Source: Corydoras sp. C115 (lineage: Eukaryota; Chordata; Actinopteri; Siluriformes; Callichthyidae). Taken from it: a stretch of 64,000 nt of DNA. A model generated the notes under the pieces. The model was not told where the DNA came from. It did not search any database and saw only the letters and a list, made by a program, of their open reading frames with translations. Made by a program: the position numbers and the translations under genes. Location: positions 584,501-648,500 of the forward strand of contig JAFMOC010000154.1 of NCBI GenBank assembly GCA_019802505.1. Direction: 5' to 3'. Below, one piece after another: positions 1 to 58,700 of the stretch (the first letter of the stretch is position 1; each line of letters opens with the position of its first letter).

Positions 1-265
1 CAGTCAGTCAGTCAGTCAGTCAGTCAGTCAGTGAGTGTGTCAATGAGTCAGTCAGTGAGTCAGTAAGTGAGTGAGTCAGTCAGTCAGTCAGTGAGTGAGT
101 CAGTGAGTCAGTAAGTGAGTCAGTCAGTCAGTGAGTGAGTGAGTCAGTCAGTGAGTGAGTGAGTCAGTCAGTGAGTCAGTAAGTGAGTGAGTGAGTGAGT
201 GAGTCAGTGAGCGAGTCAGTGAGTCAGTGAGTGAGTCAGTGAGCGAGTCAGTGAGCGAGTGAGTG
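1..265 (+). repeat. CAGT/GAGT tetranucleotide satellite
   Basis: From the first base to about 265 the sequence is nothing but cagt, gagt, aagt and gcgagt tetramers. It is truncated by the window edge, so its full length is unknown. Confidence 0.95.
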
Positions 266-266
266 A

Positions 267-555
267 GGCTTACTTGTTAGCATGTTCTCCTCTCAGCACT
301 GGAGATCCAGATTAAAATCCTAATCTGGGTGGAGTTTCCATGTTCTCCCCGTGTCCACGTGGGATTCCTCCAGGTTTTCCCGTTTCCTCCCACAGTCCAA
401 AAACATGGATTCAAGGCAAAATTGAATTCTCTTAATTGCCCCATATAGTGTGTGTGTGTATGAGTGAGTGTGCCCAGTGATATATTGGCGCTCAGCACCT
501 GAAATGTTCTCCCCTGTATGGGCATGGGGAACCCCCCCCTCCACACCGTGTCCCT
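267..555 (+). mobile_element. tRNA-derived SINE, diverged copy
   Basis: Starts in a damaged tRNA head (ttagcatgttctcctctcag), continues through ggtggagtttccatgttctc, the cagtccaaaaacatggat core and ggcatggggaaccc. The B box is destroyed (attaaaatcc). Adjacent to the tetranucleotide satellite. Confidence 0.85.
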
Positions 556-759
556 AGTTTAGGATTAAGTGAAAAAGAGAAGAGAAAATGTGTGTAAAGA
601 GAACGGCTGTAGTGTTTAATGAGTGGTAATGGCAGGCGTCCTGTTCTTTAACACCCTGTTCTGTTTTGGGTGACTGTACTGTGTGCTGTAGTGTTGACTG
701 ACAGGTACAGTATTATAATTTAGCATTGATTTATTCAATCTTAATGTGTTTGTCTGTAG

Positions 760-28293
<27,534 letters not shown>

Positions 28294-29164
28294 CATGGAC
28301 ACTGTCCCCCCCTCCTGACCTGGATCAGTCTGTACACAGAGCTCCAGTCCTTTCACCTCCATCTTCTCTTCATGTCTCCTAAATGGACCAGCGCTTTGGG
28401 ATGGGGGGTGGAGCTCGTGTCTCTGGAGGTGTACTCCTGAACCTGAGCGCTCCTCATACGTCATTCAGAAGAGCAGTGCATCATGGGGGATCACGTGACC
28501 CCACCTCATGGAGCGAGCGGTGACCGTACGAGGCGTCGAGGACCGTTACCACCCACACTGTGCCATCAGCCCCGACAACGTCACAGCGCCAACTGTCTGT
28601 GGACACCCCACACGCTGTTTACCTGATTTTGGTTCATGTTTCTACTGAATGACCATTTTGCACTTGAACTGCACTTTACACATCACACCACCACCTCCAC
28701 CACCACCTCCACTGTCGTACCTGTACCATTACACACAGCGACCACCTGCCTTCACCTCGTTCACCACCATCACGTTTACATCCTCGTGCAAAATCACCAG
28801 CTTTACACTCACAGCAGCGTCTGGTGTGGAGGGTCTCACCTCGTACAGGACGAGCTCTGATCTGTAACCAGCCCGCGAGGTGGACACTGAGACAGTGCGA
28901 CTCCTGTCGTCCTCCGTTCAGTAATAGCATGCATCGGAATGTTGATGCAGAAAAGCTTTTTGTCACGCTCTGATCGCCACCTGTACGACTCTCTCTGATC
29001 ATCTAATCCGCTCTAATCCGTCTGAACGGCGCCCCCTCCAGGCCAGGCACCTGCTGGGATTTCATGACGTCACACATTGAAACGTTAGTAGCTCTGTCTC
29101 TTCATGAGCGATCAGAGTGAATGATGGGAGGTGATTAATTAACGATCCATATAATCAATTACAT

Positions 29165-29610
29165 TTATAATAAATTAATACGGTACGAGGGGGCGTGGCC
29201 TCATTCTGAATAAAGCCCATAAAGAGGTGTGATTAGTCCCGGCGTGTAGTGGAGAACAGCGCCACCTCTTTACGTGATTTATTCACAATAATACACAACC
29301 TCCAGAGTCTGATTATTTTAATAAAACACTTACAAACTTAAACACTATAATAAAAAACAAGCTTTAGAAATGTCTTTATTAAAAACTAAATCGTTAATAA
29401 TAATCTATTAAGAATCAATTCAGTTTTTTTTCTAATAATCAATCACTTGTGTTTAATCATCTAATGACCAAATTACACGATTTATAAACCACAGATACAA
29501 ATACGAAGCTCTCTCCGGTGTGTGTTTTATTGTTAATGATGTTAACGACTGGACAAACGGCACAGCCAATCAGATTTAAGAAGCGGAACAACCTGTTTTA
29601 TAAATGACAC
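29165..29610 (+). repeat. Dispersed stem-loop repeat, copy 3
   Basis: ttaatacggtacgagggggc, full stem-loop with agtcccggcgtgtagtggag loop, and distal block cagccaatcagatttaagaa. In the kcnma1-polr3a intergenic region. Confidence 0.87.
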
Positions 29611-30102
29611 TATGTTCATATGGATCGGAGTTCTGATTACTGTGTTAGATTATTAACACTCGTATATTAAACTAATGACGGGTATTTAAATTTACACTCT
29701 GACATCAGCCCTCCATCCACAGATACACATGATCAATCACCTCATCAGGCTCTGTAATCAATCAATCAATCTGATCAGAACCTGATCCATCTCGCTCTGT
29801 GGACACGGTTCTCCTGCACATCACTGGATCCTCTGCACATCTGTCAGACATCTGTATGCCACACCCGCGGAGCCCCGTTTTTCTCCTCAATAAAACACGT
29901 AGACACGTCAATACACAGGTATTTAAACTTAAACATGGTATGAACTCTGATTGGTTCAGGGAGCTGTCAGTCATTTGAGAGTGCAGCGTCATTGGCCGTG
30001 CTGTGCAGGAGAGACGTGTGCACTGGTCATCAGGTTTATTGACTTTAATAAAACCCTGTTAATGTTCTGGGTCAGTTCTGATGCTGCAGCCATGGACCTG
30101 CA

Positions 30103-30271
30103 CTCGGGTCGGTCAGGCTCGGCTCGGTTCGGGTCGGTCAGGCTCGGTTCGGGTTGGTCAGGCTCAGCTCGGGTCGGTCAGGCTCGGCTCGGTTCGGTCA
30201 GGCTCGGCTCGGTTCGGTCAGGCTCGGCTCAGCTCGGGTCGGTCAGGCTCGGCTCGGCCCGGTTCGGGGGG
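30103..30271 (+). repeat. GGTCGGTCAGGCTCGGCTC minisatellite
   Basis: About eight imperfect units of 18-25 nt built from ggtcggtcaggctcggctc. Reading frames here (GSARFGSVRLG) are artefacts. Confidence 0.93.
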
Positions 30272-31044
30272 AGCTGATTGGTGGGATTTGGACTCATGAC
30301 TCATATTTGTTCCTTTCCACTCCATTAAAGACTCATCCTTCTCTGCAGTGGCCGAGCGAGTATGAAGAGGTCGCTATGGTTACTGAAGCTGCATTCAGAC
30401 GCACGCCCGTCTCATTAGCTGGTTCTGGAGGTCGGTGTGGACCTCGCCGTGCTGACCGGGTCGGGGGCTGTTAGCTCAGAAATCTGTTGAATGTGTTCAA
30501 ACGAAATGTTTCTTTGAAATTCTGTGTTAAATTTCGAAGCCTGGACCAAAGTTCTGCTCTGTGGGGGGGGGGGGGGGTTTCGGGGGGGGGGGGCGACTGA
30601 GGATCATGTATAAAATAAAGTTATTATATTCACAATAATCCTAATAAAATAATCTTATTCTGTATGAGAGGGCTGCTCTTTATTTATACTGATGGGGGGG
30701 AGGGGGGGGGTGAAGATCAGTGAGGAGGAGCTCAGCATCAGAGGAGCAGAACCCTTTGATCTGTAGACATCAGACATGCTGAACTGTTTGATGATCTGTA
30801 ATTAAACAGAATTCTTATTAATGACACAATGTTCCACACTCAGCACTGACCCCGCAGTGGGACCCCACAGTGTGACCCCGCCCCCCGAACAGAGGGGTGT
30901 CCACATACTTACAGCCTGAGATGATTCACTGCACCATGACAGTGGAAGAGGGGAGGAGTTCCGGTGGGATGTAATGCACTTACTCACCTGATGAGGCGCT
31001 GCAGGGCTGTTGGAGGGTGGAACACTGGGGTGAGGTTTGGGGGG

Positions 31045-31250
31045 GGGGGGGCATCCAGGGATGAATGTTTCAGGCACTGGGCAGATACACCCAGGAGAGG
31101 GCGCCAATCTATCGCACATTCACACACACCATATAGGGGCAATTTAGAGCAGCCAATTCACCTTGAATCCAAGTTTTTTGGACTGTGGGAGGAAACCGGA
31201 GAACATGGATCCCCAGTGCGGAGAGGAGAACATGCTACAACTCAGCCACC
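31045..31250 (-). mobile_element. Degenerate SINE upstream of polr3a
   Basis: Reverse copy, recognised by catccagggatgaatgtttc, cagatacacccaggagaggg and ttggactgtgggaggaaacc. Left and right ends are G- and C-homopolymer stretches. Confidence 0.82.
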
Positions 31251-31309
31251 ACCCCCCCCCCCCCCCCCTGCAACTCAAGCCCATTAAAAACCTTTATAAT
31301 TTTCATCAG

Positions 31310-31671
31310 GCGGCACGGTGGCTTAGTGGTTTAGCATGTTCTCCTCTCAGCGCTGGGGATTCCCGGTTCGAATCCCCATCTGGGTGGAGTTTCCATGTCC
31401 TTCCCGTGTCCGCGTGGGTTTCCTCCGGGTTCTCCGGTTTCCTCCCACAGTCCAAAAACATGGATCAAGTCAATGGAGTTCTCCAAATTGCCCCATATAG
31501 AGTGTGTGTGTGAGTGAGTGTGTGCCCAGCGATGGATTGGTGTCCTGTCCTGGGTGTATCTGCCCAGCGCCCGAAACGTTCTCCCCTGGATGGGCATGGG
31601 GAACCCCCCCCCCCCACGTGACCCTAATAGAGGATAAAGCAGAAGATAATGGATGGATGAATGAATGAAAG
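31310..31671 (+). mobile_element. Intact full-length SINE 0.8 kb upstream of polr3a
   Basis: Starts GGCGGCACGGTGGCTTAGTGG. A box TGGCTTAGTGG at 31319-31329 and B box GGTTCGAATCC at 31365-31375 both fit the tRNA/Pol III internal promoter consensus. Tail (GGAT/GAAT)n. Target duplication ttcatcag at 31302-31309 and 31672-31679. Best candidate source copy in the window. Confidence 0.95.
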
Positions 31672-32159
31672 TTCATCAGTGCCCCACCGCATGAACCGGC
31701 CTTCAGTGTTCCTGCGCAGAACCCAGTCAGCCCTACACTCTGATGTCAATCAGAGGAGCTTCAGCATCAGAACCTGAAATCTGGAACCAGAACCTTCAAT
31801 TAAACACATTCAATTAATTAAAGATCCTTTTACAAAAGTGTTTCTCTCTTAAAGGCGGGTCTCTTCACTGATCATCAGACTGATTATACATTTATTTAAT
31901 GACGATTTAATGATGAATAAAGACGTCATTTAGAAACTTTAATAAAGTCTTTAATGATCTGATCGCATTAAAGTAAAACCTCAAGGTTCAGTGTAATGTA
32001 TATAAATATATATATCATATCTCTGAGAGCGAAATCTATTTGTTTCATATATTCTTTTAAATCATATTTTTTTTAAAAAACGATATATTGTACTTTGTAT
32101 TTGAATGCAGTGTTAAATGCTGCGTCAGAATTTAATTATTGTGTTTAATTAATTAGAGA

Positions 32160-32431
32160 CAGATCAAAGGCGGCTCTCTGTAGAGACCCGGCGCTAGAGC
32201 GCGTCACCGGAACCTTTATTTTGAAGTGGCGCGTGCGGCGCATGCGCAGTGGCGGTGTCGGTGTTTGCAGCGTGCTGACGGTCCGGCGCTGAGGCGGCCG
32301 CTCTGATCGCGGCTTTAAGGTTCTCCCCCCCCCCCCGCAGGTTCCACAGTGACCCCCCCCCCCCCGCAGGTTCCACAGTGACCCCCCCCCCCCCCGCAGG
32401 TTCCACAGTGACCCCCCGCGGAGCCGGCAGC
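32160..32431 (+). promoter_or_regulatory. polr3a: polr3a promoter and 5' UTR region
   Basis: GC- and CpG-rich stretch directly upstream of the polr3a ATG at 32432. It includes the near-palindrome GGCGCATGCGCA (32237-32248), which fits the NRF-1 consensus in all but one position. NRF-1 sites are common in housekeeping TATA-less promoters. No TATA box was noticed. A tandem repeat (32327-32418) lies between the palindrome and the ATG. The transcription start is not determinable from sequence alone. Confidence 0.5.
32327..32418 (+). repeat. Tandem poly-C/GCAGGTTCCACAGTGA repeat, three units
   Basis: Three copies of a C-run of about 8-14 followed by gcaggttccacagtga, ending just before the polr3a start codon. 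Each unit looks like a pyrimidine tract plus CAG 3' splice site. If the 5' UTR is spliced, these would be three alternative acceptors in a row; otherwise it is an ordinary minisatellite in the 5' UTR. Confidence 0.85.
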
Positions 32432-52384
<19,953 letters not shown>

Positions 52385-52489
52385 GGGGCGCACACCTGCG
52401 GAGTCAGGACTGATCCGACACGACAGGATCTGTATAATCTGCACTGTGGAACACAATCAAGGCCTGGTGAATTATTATTATTATTATTA

Positions 52490-52536
<47 letters not shown>

Positions 52537-53308
52537 CTCCCAATCCAAACGTTGCCTCCTTTATTTGAACTTCAGATCAACACGACGACACGGTGAAATC
52601 AAACGATTAAAGATCCTGAACCGAGATCAGTCTGTACTAAGTCTGTTAGTACGAATGCTGATTTAAAATCTTAATGGTTGATATAATTAATGAGAGCAGC
52701 GCCTCATCGTTCTAAAAGCGGAACCTGATGTGATCGGACTGACGTATGAGGAGCGTCAGCTGCACATCACACCTACACCTTCCTGCATGGGGACAGAACA
52801 TGGCCCTCCCTAAACTCTTCCCATCAATTTAGAAACAAATATGACCAGATGTTTGATTTAAACACTTAATTAAGAAATAAAAAAATAATAGAACATCAAA
52901 AAGAAATAAAATAATTATGTGGTGTGTCCCAATACTTTGGACTGGATGTGTTTAATAATTGTTTCTGCTCAGATTAGTGTAGAAATCAGAAATCATGGTT
53001 TATAATTAATTATAATGAATGTGTTCTGTAAGGCGTGTGGATGCCGGGTCAGACCTACGGAACCTCGTTTATCTTTACATGCAGAGTGATTGAGTTTTAA
53101 TTTTAATAGAGATATACAGTTATATATCAGAGTTTATTTTGGTTTCTTAAGATTTACTGTGGAATGAATCTGCTGAGGGTCTCTGTGGTGATGAGATCAG
53201 TCTGTTAACATTAATCTGCGTTCTGTAGTCTGAACATTATGTGAGATACATATGACATGCGGCCACGCCCAGTCTCCAACTACACGTGCAGCAGTTTATT
53301 CACTTATC

Positions 53309-53364
<56 letters not shown>

Positions 53365-55522
53365 ATGTTCAGTGTATGAGGTGTAAGTTGACGTGTGGGT
53401 CCCCGCAGCAGCCAGCTTTAGTCTGATCCGTGCATTCATCATTAGGTTTAATAAATGGAGTGTGAGCTGAGCGTTAATGAAAGCTTTTCTGTTTGTGTAA
53501 ATAAAGTGAGTGTAAATAAAGAGGACATTAAGAAACGGGTGTTAGTGTGATTGATTATTAATACGTACTTACAATGATAAGAAAACCTTTCAGCGTTAAA
53601 CTGACCTGAAGTCTGTGGCACCTCTAAATAGTTTAGAATGAACACATCGTCTATAATAATTAAGCATACTAATTCGTTAGGGACGTTTCCACCACTGTGT
53701 AAAGCTGGGGTTGAATTAAATCGCAGGTTTAATCTTTATAATTATGTTCCTTTAGATCCAGATAATATCTGAATAAAGTTATGAATTGTGTAAATAACTG
53801 ATTAGATCAGTGAAAGATGTCTGTTATTTAACATCCACTGATCATACAGATGGGGTTTGTAGTTCTTTCTGTAGTCCATCTGTTCCTCTACATACTGCTA
53901 GTCCCCTTTTGATATGTTTTCTGATTGTAATTAATTAAGTTGTGAGTTATTGCATGATTAAGATGAAATCTCAGCCAAACACTTCGTTATGGAGCTCACA
54001 TCCCCAATCGGTTCACACAGCTGTTTAAAACACCTGGATAGATGTTTTTAATCCTGAAATAGATTTATAAACCTGAAATCCAGGATCAAAATGTCCCAGA
54101 GCTTTTGTTTATATAGTGTACAGTGTGTGTGTGTGTGAGAGAGAGAGAAGCTGAACTGCTTACATTCACAGCCTCTTAAGCTTTGCATCCTAACATTCTC
54201 TCAGCGGGAGTCCTAATCTCTGGAGACACAGGACGAGTGTGTGATGGATGTTCGGGAACCCTGCGGAGAACATTTGACGACATGAACGTCTTAGAAATGT
54301 ATATTATATCTGGAGCGTTCACCTCGTACAGCTTCACACACTTCTGATAAAGCACTGAATCTCAAATGACCTGCATCTCTGCAGACTCTGCAACTGTAGC
54401 AGAACTTCTGAAGCTTTAAGGTTATTTAGAATAAAGAGCAGCTTTCAGAAGACAGTAAAGCACGGGGAGGGTGGAACCCAGAACCAAACATCAGAACTTA
54501 ACCAGAGAATGTGTAGATGGTGTGGAGGTTGTGTGTGTGTGTGGTGTGGAGTGTCAGTGTGACTTTCTGATCAAACAAAATAATATATACTTAAAACTTA
54601 AGCAGTGTTCAAATTGTTACTAGTTTATATTTTTTTAAAAAGCACAGTTTAATGTGTGTGTGTGTGTGTGTGTGGTATCTCAGATGACCTACATCCACTA
54701 TATGATGATCATTCACCGCAGCAGACGTTCAGTTTGATGTTATCATGTGGTGATGTTGATTTTGTGGTTGTATCTTATTTAGCTGGGTCACATGGTCTGT
54801 TTTAATCTTGCGCTTCGTTAGTCAGAGTTCGGATGGTCGTCTGTTTTCTGTTTATCTTTGTTCTCACGGTGCTCTCATGCAGTTCTGCTCAAACTGAATG
54901 GAGTTCCAGGTTGCTGCAGCACTGAGGCCGGTGGAGACGTTGGTTCCACTCAGAACTGACAGCAGAGCTTCATTATTCTCTGAATATAATTGAATCTAAG
55001 CCGAACTGTAATTACATTATACAAACGATTTAAACAGCAAAACGACGACATGATTCAGAGTCCTAATGCACACGAGGTTACATGTTCGAATACAGGACCA
55101 GTTTCTGTATAAAGGACAAGACTATTGTCCAAGACAGAGACAGTAAATGACCATGACGACGTTAAGCCAGCCTAAAGGGAAAGGAAGGAACCACTGGTTT
55201 ATGCTCAATGCCCTCAGATCTGATGTTCATGGCAGAACCGGGTGGAGGTCTGCCTGATAAATGCACAGACCTGCTCATCGTCCAGCGTTGGTTTAACACA
55301 CTCGGCATGTGTTGATGTTCAGATATCGTGTCCTGATTTATGACATCACCACTCAACTGGACAACTGCATGGACAGCAACCCTCCTCCTTTATGTTTCGT
55401 CTTTCGCACAGCTTTTAACCAGGACGGCGTCCTTCATGGAATGCACAGGTGACCATGACAACAAGATCCGTCCGAATCCAGAGTTTGGTCATTTCCATTT
55501 CCAAGTGATGCGTGGAGCAGAA
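52385..55522. other. Convergent intergenic spacer between polr3a and qrfpr-like gene
   Basis: 3.1 kb between two 3' ends. It holds the polr3a 3' UTR, TG microsatellites (52490-52531, 53310-53361, 54655-54673), and a fragment of a dispersed repeat near 53860-53930. No open frame with recognisable content on either strand. Confidence 0.6.
52606..52611 (+). promoter_or_regulatory. Candidate polr3a poly(A) signal ATTAAA
   Basis: ATTAAA 222 nt past the stop codon, after a (TG)n run (52490-52531) in the 3' UTR. It is the first common variant signal seen. AATAAA-like sequences further on (near 52876) are alternatives. Confidence 0.35.
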
Positions 55523-55782
55523 TCAAGTGGTTTGCTCTTGGAACTCTGAGCTGTTCGTGTTGGCGTGGACGGTGTGGCGGCTTTTGGAGAAGTGCACTCG
55601 GAGGTTGTGCACTCTGGGCCTGCGCAGGAACGACGCCACGGCTGCGACGCAGCTCTTTTTAAAGTTTTCGTTCATGAAGGCATAAACGATGGGGTTGTTA
55701 AAGGAGTTGGAGAAACCAATGGCCTGGACCACTGCCATGATCATGTTCAGGGTCACTTCATCATACTTCTGCTCCAGGTTAT
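55523..55782 (-). CDS. qrfpr: qrfpr-like last exon: TM7 and C-terminal tail
   Basis: Acceptor TGTCAG, then NNLEQKYDEVTLNMIMAVVQ through NPIVYAFMNENFKKSC and a tail of about 45 residues rich in basic and Ser/Thr residues, stop TGA at 55525-55523. The same frame is open upstream of the acceptor (to 55969), but that sequence has no receptor similarity and is intron. The cysteine after ENFKK could be a palmitoylation site. Confidence 0.92.
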
Positions 55783-58700
55783 CTGACAGGACACGGGAAG
55801 AGAAGGAGACAAAGACTGAGAGAAGACACACCACCGTCAACACAAACACTGCAACAAGCCGATTCACCACCGTCACTGCGTAATGCTGAGGAACTACTCC
55901 ATTCACAGATCTGCAGTAGATGTTTAGGAGTCCACTCAGGGTGAGTGAAGACGGTAAGAGACGCCACATTTAAGTTGCTGAGTGTTATAACTGTTTACTC
56001 TTCAGGCAACGTTCTCCTTATAAGTTAAGAATGGTCTGAACCTTTAACACTGATGCCTTATTTTATTTATCATATCCATATGCAGCCTCAGAGCTACAGG
56101 ATCTCCACCCAGAACCCGAGTGAGACTTTAATGAGGGGGACAGGTCTCTGGGGGGGACTGAGATTCCACAACAAAAGTCTCTCCATGGAAGGTTTGATCC
56201 CTGCACTGTCACTGCAGAGCTGGAGGCACAGAACGTTTACACGCTGAGAATTAATAAGTACAGATGTGCAGATGGTTCTGAACCTGTTCGGCGTAGAGCT
56301 GAAGAACCTGTGACTCAGTCTCAGAATAATCAACCACAGAGCTCAGGAAAAGACATTTCACAGAGGATGAGGCATGAAGAGCGTGTGAGGTGAGCAAAAT
56401 AATTGAGCAGCCTTTTAAAATACCAAATAGTTATAAAAATATAAGCACGAGCGGCTGGGAAATATCTGTTTAAATGTCAGAGCATCACTGTGGGGACCAT
56501 CAGTTGTCGCCCGGGGGAACATGCTCACGACGTCGGCTGGTGGCCATGCTGGAGGACAACACTTACACACAGAGCAGAATGTGGGTCGTATTTAAAATGA
56601 ATAACAGTGTGAATGAAAAGCTTTGAGAGTGGCGTTCTAAACACAGTGGTGATGTGTAAGCGTGTTGCACATGTGATTTCACAGCAGTTTTAATAACGGT
56701 TGTGGTTTTGCAGCCTGACGGCGCGACGCTCCTGTTGGACTGTGTTCCTCCAGCTCGCTGACACCTCACCGAACGAAGGCTTGTTAGTTTGGTCATCTTT
56801 CAGTCAGTGCAGGGCCAGCGTGTGGAGCGCGGTGTCAGCTCTGGAGCTTATTTATTGTGATGAAGCCAGAAAGTATTACTGCAGCGTGGTAGACGGCATG
56901 GTGGTGCATTAGTTAGCATTATAACAAGTTTTGTGGAGTGGGCATGTTCTCCCCACGTCTGTGTGGGTTTGGTACAGACTCTGAAGTGCCTTTTTGGTAT
57001 TATTCTGATTTTGCATATCCTGTGTCAGTTCATCAAGTCAAAGGCTACAGCTGTTTAAAAAAAAAAGATTCGCAAAAAAAACAATGCGATGTCATCTTGT
57101 TATTGGACCGTGGATGAAAGATGTTCAATAATCAAGAAAAAAGTGACGCAAGTTCATGTAGTATCTGAGTACACGCCGTCGGCGTTTCAGCAGATTAGAG
57201 AAGAGACAGTACTGATATATATTTTATTTTTCTCAAATAAGTTGAGAAATATTGCTGCATCAAGTGAGCTGTTAATATTTTAAAAGCGCCCTCTTGTGTT
57301 GTAAATAAAACAGACATGCTCAGGTGTAGCACGTGTGCAGGCGTTCAGGCCTTACAGTTCACCATGGTGCAGGTTACTGCAGATGGAGAGCATCATCACA
57401 GCTCACTGTCTCTCTGAATCTTCTCACATTTATGCAATTCTCAGTTACTGAAAGGTTAGTGTGGCGCTGTGTGTTTTCCTTTCTTTCTGAATCAATAAAC
57501 TTGATTTAATACGTTACTCCAGGTCAGGTTCTTCATTTTTACTGTCATTGCACTATATGGCAATTAAGTATGATTCCTCTCCTGCAATTTTCGAGCTATC
57601 GACAGTCTCCGCAGGGCACGTTCAGATCATTGATGAAATAAGTTTTTGTACACGGCTGAGAAACAGGGCCAACGGTTCCCGAGATATTCTTGTTTTCCCG
57701 AGGAAAAAATTCCCATTCACTTTGCATTACGGTGAATTTTGCACTCCTATAACTCGGGAACGAACCAATTTTTGAGCTACAAAAGTGAAATTTGCTGAGT
57801 CGGAGACGCTCATCGTTCACTCCCGATCACTCTTCACTTACATTTAGTCTCTCTCCATTGCTCACTCGACAACGCTCAGATTTTTTCCCATTACTTGCAG
57901 TATTTTTAAAAATCATTTGCAATATCAATGCTGTTCCGAACACTGATGTGACCATGGCTTATAGAAACCCCATTACCTGGCCACACCCACTCTTTATTTA
58001 TATGTTTACCTTGTTCACTGTATTTCTTTGATGCACAGTGCACCGCTGGAAATGCACCGCTCTGTTGCAGCTATTTATTTTATATTGAAAGTAAAAGTTT
58101 TGGTTTATAAGCTCATGAACAATAAGTCTGTAATCTGTATAATCTAATTTGGAGGTATCTGAGCAAGCTTTCTCAGGCTTTCATTTTCAATCTCCCTTGC
58201 TGAGCCATTACCCCCTGCACCCCTTTCATCTCTTTGTGAGGAAAAACTTTCTTTTTGTCTTTTTCTGTAGATGTAGTTGCAATTTTCCCTCAAGCTTTTT
58301 TCTTTTATCAGCAACACTATCCTCCGGTGGAGAGTTAGCACAGGGGGGAGCACTCCCCACTCCAGGGACCCTGGATTGATTCTCACTGTTAAGATAGAAT
58401 TTTATGCACGCTGACCGTCTGCGTGCACTTAACTCCAAATACATGATGGTAAGCAAACTGGACGTCCTGATGTAAGGTTCTGTTTGAGTATTTATGTCTG
58501 GACAGCATAAAAGGCTATTTATTTTAAGGGTTATTAGTATCTCTAGGTTACCTTTCAGCATGGGGGGGGGATGGGAATCGACACAGAACAGAACTTTGTT
58601 TGTCCCGTCTGAAAGTTGAACCCAAGACCTTCTTGCTATGCCATATATGAACAACAATATTGGGACACACCTCAATCACTGATTTAAGGTGGTCCCTTTA

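Larger units (their letters stand above)
28294..32159. other. kcnma1 3' flank and intergenic region
   Basis: No recognisable coding exon. It contains the stem-loop repeat (29160-29610), a GC-rich tandem repeat (30103-30271), G runs near 30567-30592, and two SINEs (31045-31250 and 31310-31671). Part of it is presumably kcnma1 3' UTR, and alternative 3' exons of kcnma1 could be hidden here, but I cannot identify one. Confidence 0.6.

Noticed and set aside
55783..55969. Upstream extension of the last qrfpr-like exon in the same frame
   Set aside because: The frame stays open but has no receptor similarity. A proper acceptor (TGTCAG) and matching phase place the exon start at 55782.
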